In this document: in pieces, positions 33,056 through 34,879 of the stretch
Layout: every line of letters begins with the position of its first letter
Position numbering within the stretch: the stretch's first letter is position 1
From: Rhizonema sp. PD37
GTDB lineage: Bacteria; Cyanobacteriota; Cyanobacteriia; Cyanobacteriales; Nostocaceae
Length of the DNA stretch: 34,879 bases
Assembly (NCBI GenBank): GCA_029379215.1
Contig: JAQYWO010000057.1
Coordinates: 1-34,879, forward strand
Direction of reading: 5' to 3'
The notes under the pieces: generated by a model
What the model was told of the DNA's origin: nothing
What the model saw: the letters and a program-made list of their open reading frames with translations, nothing else
Databases searched by the model: none
Position numbers and translations under genes: made by a program

Positions 33056-34828
33056 CTAAACAACTGTCCCAAATTGTAAGCGATAAAAATTAGCGTACAC
33101 TCCCTGTTTATCTATCAACTCTGCATGTGTTCCACTCTCAACAATCTTACCTTGCTCGACGACGAGTACAAGGTCTGCGTTGGTGACAGTACTAAGGCGG
33201 TGAGCGATGACAAAGCTAGTGCGCTCTTTGAGCAGTCGAGCAAGCGCCTCCTGAACTAAAGCTTCGGTACGGGTATCAATGCTGCTGGTGGCTTCATCTA
33301 AAATCAAAATCCGAGGGTTAATTAAGACGGCTCGCGCAATGCTCAGCAATTGTTGTTGTCCTTGACTTAGGTTAGTTCCTTGCTCTCCCAAGCGAGTTGC
33401 ATATCCTTGGGGTAAGCTTGTGATGAACTCGTGAACATTGGCAATTTCTGCTGCAAGTTCAATTTCCGCTTGGGTGGCGTCTTTTCTGCCAAAAGCAATG
33501 TTTTCCGCAACTGTGCCGCTCAACAATACCGTGTCTTGGAAAACTACGCCTATCTGACGCCTTAAACTCGCTTGGGTGACACTACGAATATCTATGCCAT
33601 CTACAGTAATTATACCATCCAACACATCATAGAAGCGCAAAATTAAGTTTATAATTGTGCTTTTTCCGGCTCCCGTCGCACCCACCAAGGCAATCATCTG
33701 TCCAGGTTTGGCATGAAAACTAACTTGATTGAGAGCCAACTGGTTGGGGGTATAGCCAAAACTCACGTTCTCAAACTCAACTTTACCTATAATTGGCGGC
33801 ATTTCTATTGCATCAGGCGCATCTTGCAGCAATGCTGGCTCGTCTAACAGTAGAAAAATTCGCTCTAACCCAGCTAAAGCGGATTGTGCTTGGGTATAAA
33901 ATTGACTTAGAGCTTGTATGGGCTGAAAAAATTGCTGAACGTAGATCAAGAATGAGGTCACAGTTCCTACAGTTGCTGCACCTTTAACTGTTAAATATCC
34001 CCCATAAGCTAGCACTCCTGCTGTTCCTAAGGTGTTGAGAAAATCAATTGAGGGTGAAAAGGCAGCAGTAATCGCGATCGCTTGTATGTTCGCATCCCGA
34101 TTCGCAGCATTGATAGTGTCAAATTGCTGCATATTTACTTGTATCCGATTAAACGCTTGTGCCTCCCTAACACTATTAATATCTTCCTGCAACTTAGCTG
34201 AAAGTTGACCAATAGTTTGTCTTGTTGTGCGAAATCTTTTTCTCGCCCACGAAGCAAAAAACGCTGTAGCGAAAATTATCAAAGGAACTACGAAGTTAAT
34301 TAGCAATCCCAATTTCAGATTGAGCGCAAGCATGGCAATGGTAATCCCGATTAAGCTGAATATACTGCCAATAATTTGGAGGATCGTAATTCCAAATGCC
34401 TGTTCTACAGTACTCACGTCATTCAACAGACGACTCATCAAATCGCCTGCTTGGCTACGGTCAAAAAATCCCAAAGGTAAGCTTTGTATTTTTGTTAAAA
34501 TATCATAACGTATCTGAGCCAAAACACGTTGCATAATCCAAGTAATCTGTCTAATTCGTGCCCTGAAGATAAAAGTATTAGCAATATAAATAAAGAAGAG
34601 TAAAACTATTATCTGTATCAACCCCCGCCAATTACCACGGGTAATTAAATGGTCAATTGACCAACCGACAAGGAATGGAGCTATGGCTTGACCTGCAGCA
34701 CTAATAGCCAGTAATCCCAAGGCTATTAAAATGTCTTGAATATAAGGGCGAAAGTACTGGATAAATCTTTTCCAGGTTGGGTATGGATGTGATTTTTCAT
34801 TTATTTCTTTTAATTTTTTATCGAGCAT
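33056..34828 (-). CDS. ABC exporter half-transporter (MsbA/lipid A-exporter type)
   Basis: A 590-residue half-transporter with an N-terminal six-helix membrane domain (about residues 30-325) and a C-terminal ATPase. Walker A GATGAGKST is at 383-391, the Q-loop glutamine at 431, the signature LSQGQ at 487-491, Walker B ILILDE at 507-512 continuing into the D-loop SSID, and the H-loop histidine at 543 in AHRLST. It should work as a homodimer, or as a heterodimer with a partner outside the window, exporting a lipid, peptide or drug-like compound across the inner membrane. All catalytic residues are present. No strong ribosome site is seen before the ATG at 34828. The downstream hydrolase gene follows after 38 bp. 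Confidence 0.93.
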   Translation of the reverse strand: MLDKKLKEINEKSHPYPTWKRFIQYFRPYIQDILIALGLLAISAAGQAIAPFLVGWSIDHLITRGNWRGLIQIIVLLFFIYIANTFIFRARIRQITWIMQRVLAQIRYDILTKIQSLPLGFFDRSQAGDLMSRLLNDVSTVEQAFGITILQIIGSIFSLIGITIAMLALNLKLGLLINFVVPLIIFATAFFASWARKRFRTTRQTIGQLSAKLQEDINSVREAQAFNRIQVNMQQFDTINAANRDANIQAIAITAAFSPSIDFLNTLGTAGVLAYGGYLTVKGAATVGTVTSFLIYVQQFFQPIQALSQFYTQAQSALAGLERIFLLLDEPALLQDAPDAIEMPPIIGKVEFENVSFGYTPNQLALNQVSFHAKPGQMIALVGATGAGKSTIINLILRFYDVLDGIITVDGIDIRSVTQASLRRQIGVVFQDTVLLSGTVAENIAFGRKDATQAEIELAAEIANVHEFITSLPQGYATRLGEQGTNLSQGQQQLLSIARAVLINPRILILDEATSSIDTRTEALVQEALARLLKERTSFVIAHRLSTVTNADLVLVVEQGKIVESGTHAELIDKQGVYANFYRLQFGTVV

Positions 34829-34879
34829 TTTTAATCATTATTTAGATAAATTTTAATTGGATTCAAATAAGTATTATAG

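Overview
The window looks like a chromosome segment of a filamentous cyanobacterium, probably of the Nostocales. The evidence is the many HIP1 octamers (GCGATCGC, roughly twenty copies), a heptanucleotide tandem repeat of the STRR type typical of heterocyst formers, intergenic palindromic repeats, and genes with a cyanobacterial flavour: FtsH, a DUF39 homocysteine-biosynthesis protein without CBS domains, SdhA, a filamentous-haemagglutinin-type secreted protein, DUF4058, Uma2, and DUF433/DUF5615 and HicBA toxin-antitoxin genes. No rRNA, tRNA, CRISPR array or intact insertion sequence was seen.

Layout. Positions 1-15.7 kb are mostly housekeeping or conserved genes: ftsH (-), a small membrane protein (+), an AI-2E/PerM-type permease (+), a DUF39 protein (+), a conserved protein with a basic tail (-), a membrane-anchored TPR protein (+) bracketed by palindromic repeats, sdhA (-), a small membrane protein with a clear terminator (-), an atypical SDR (+), YjbQ (-) and an 1152-residue TpsA-like exoprotein (-). 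From 15.9 to 17.4 kb lies a decay zone: a Uma2 endonuclease that has lost its C-terminal catalytic part, the tail of an unknown gene, and an internally deleted ComEC/MBL-like gene.

The most interesting block is 18.0-25.5 kb on the minus strand. Three large genes lie in a row: a dynamin-like GTPase (853 aa), an Hsp70/actin-fold ATPase with extra domains (1137 aa) and an unrecognised 375-aa protein. I know no characterised cyanobacterial function for this trio. The gaps between the genes hold a duplicated 68-bp palindrome and a heptad repeat.

From 26.0 to 31 kb is an accessory island. Two tandem DUF433-DUF5615 toxin-antitoxin modules are decayed; one has TGA stops in both genes exactly where tryptophan is expected. 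Divergent from them is an intact hicBA pair, then a short coiled-coil ORF and an OLD-family ATPase/TOPRIM nuclease. The stretch from hicB through the nuclease is flanked by a second, broken copy of the hicB 5' end in direct orientation 3,404 bp away. A DUF4058 gene follows. The window closes with an alpha/beta hydrolase and a half-size ABC exporter that form a likely operon on the minus strand.

Start codons were re-chosen from ribosome-binding sites and family length wherever the longest frame looked too long. Functions rest on motifs read by eye; no database search was possible.
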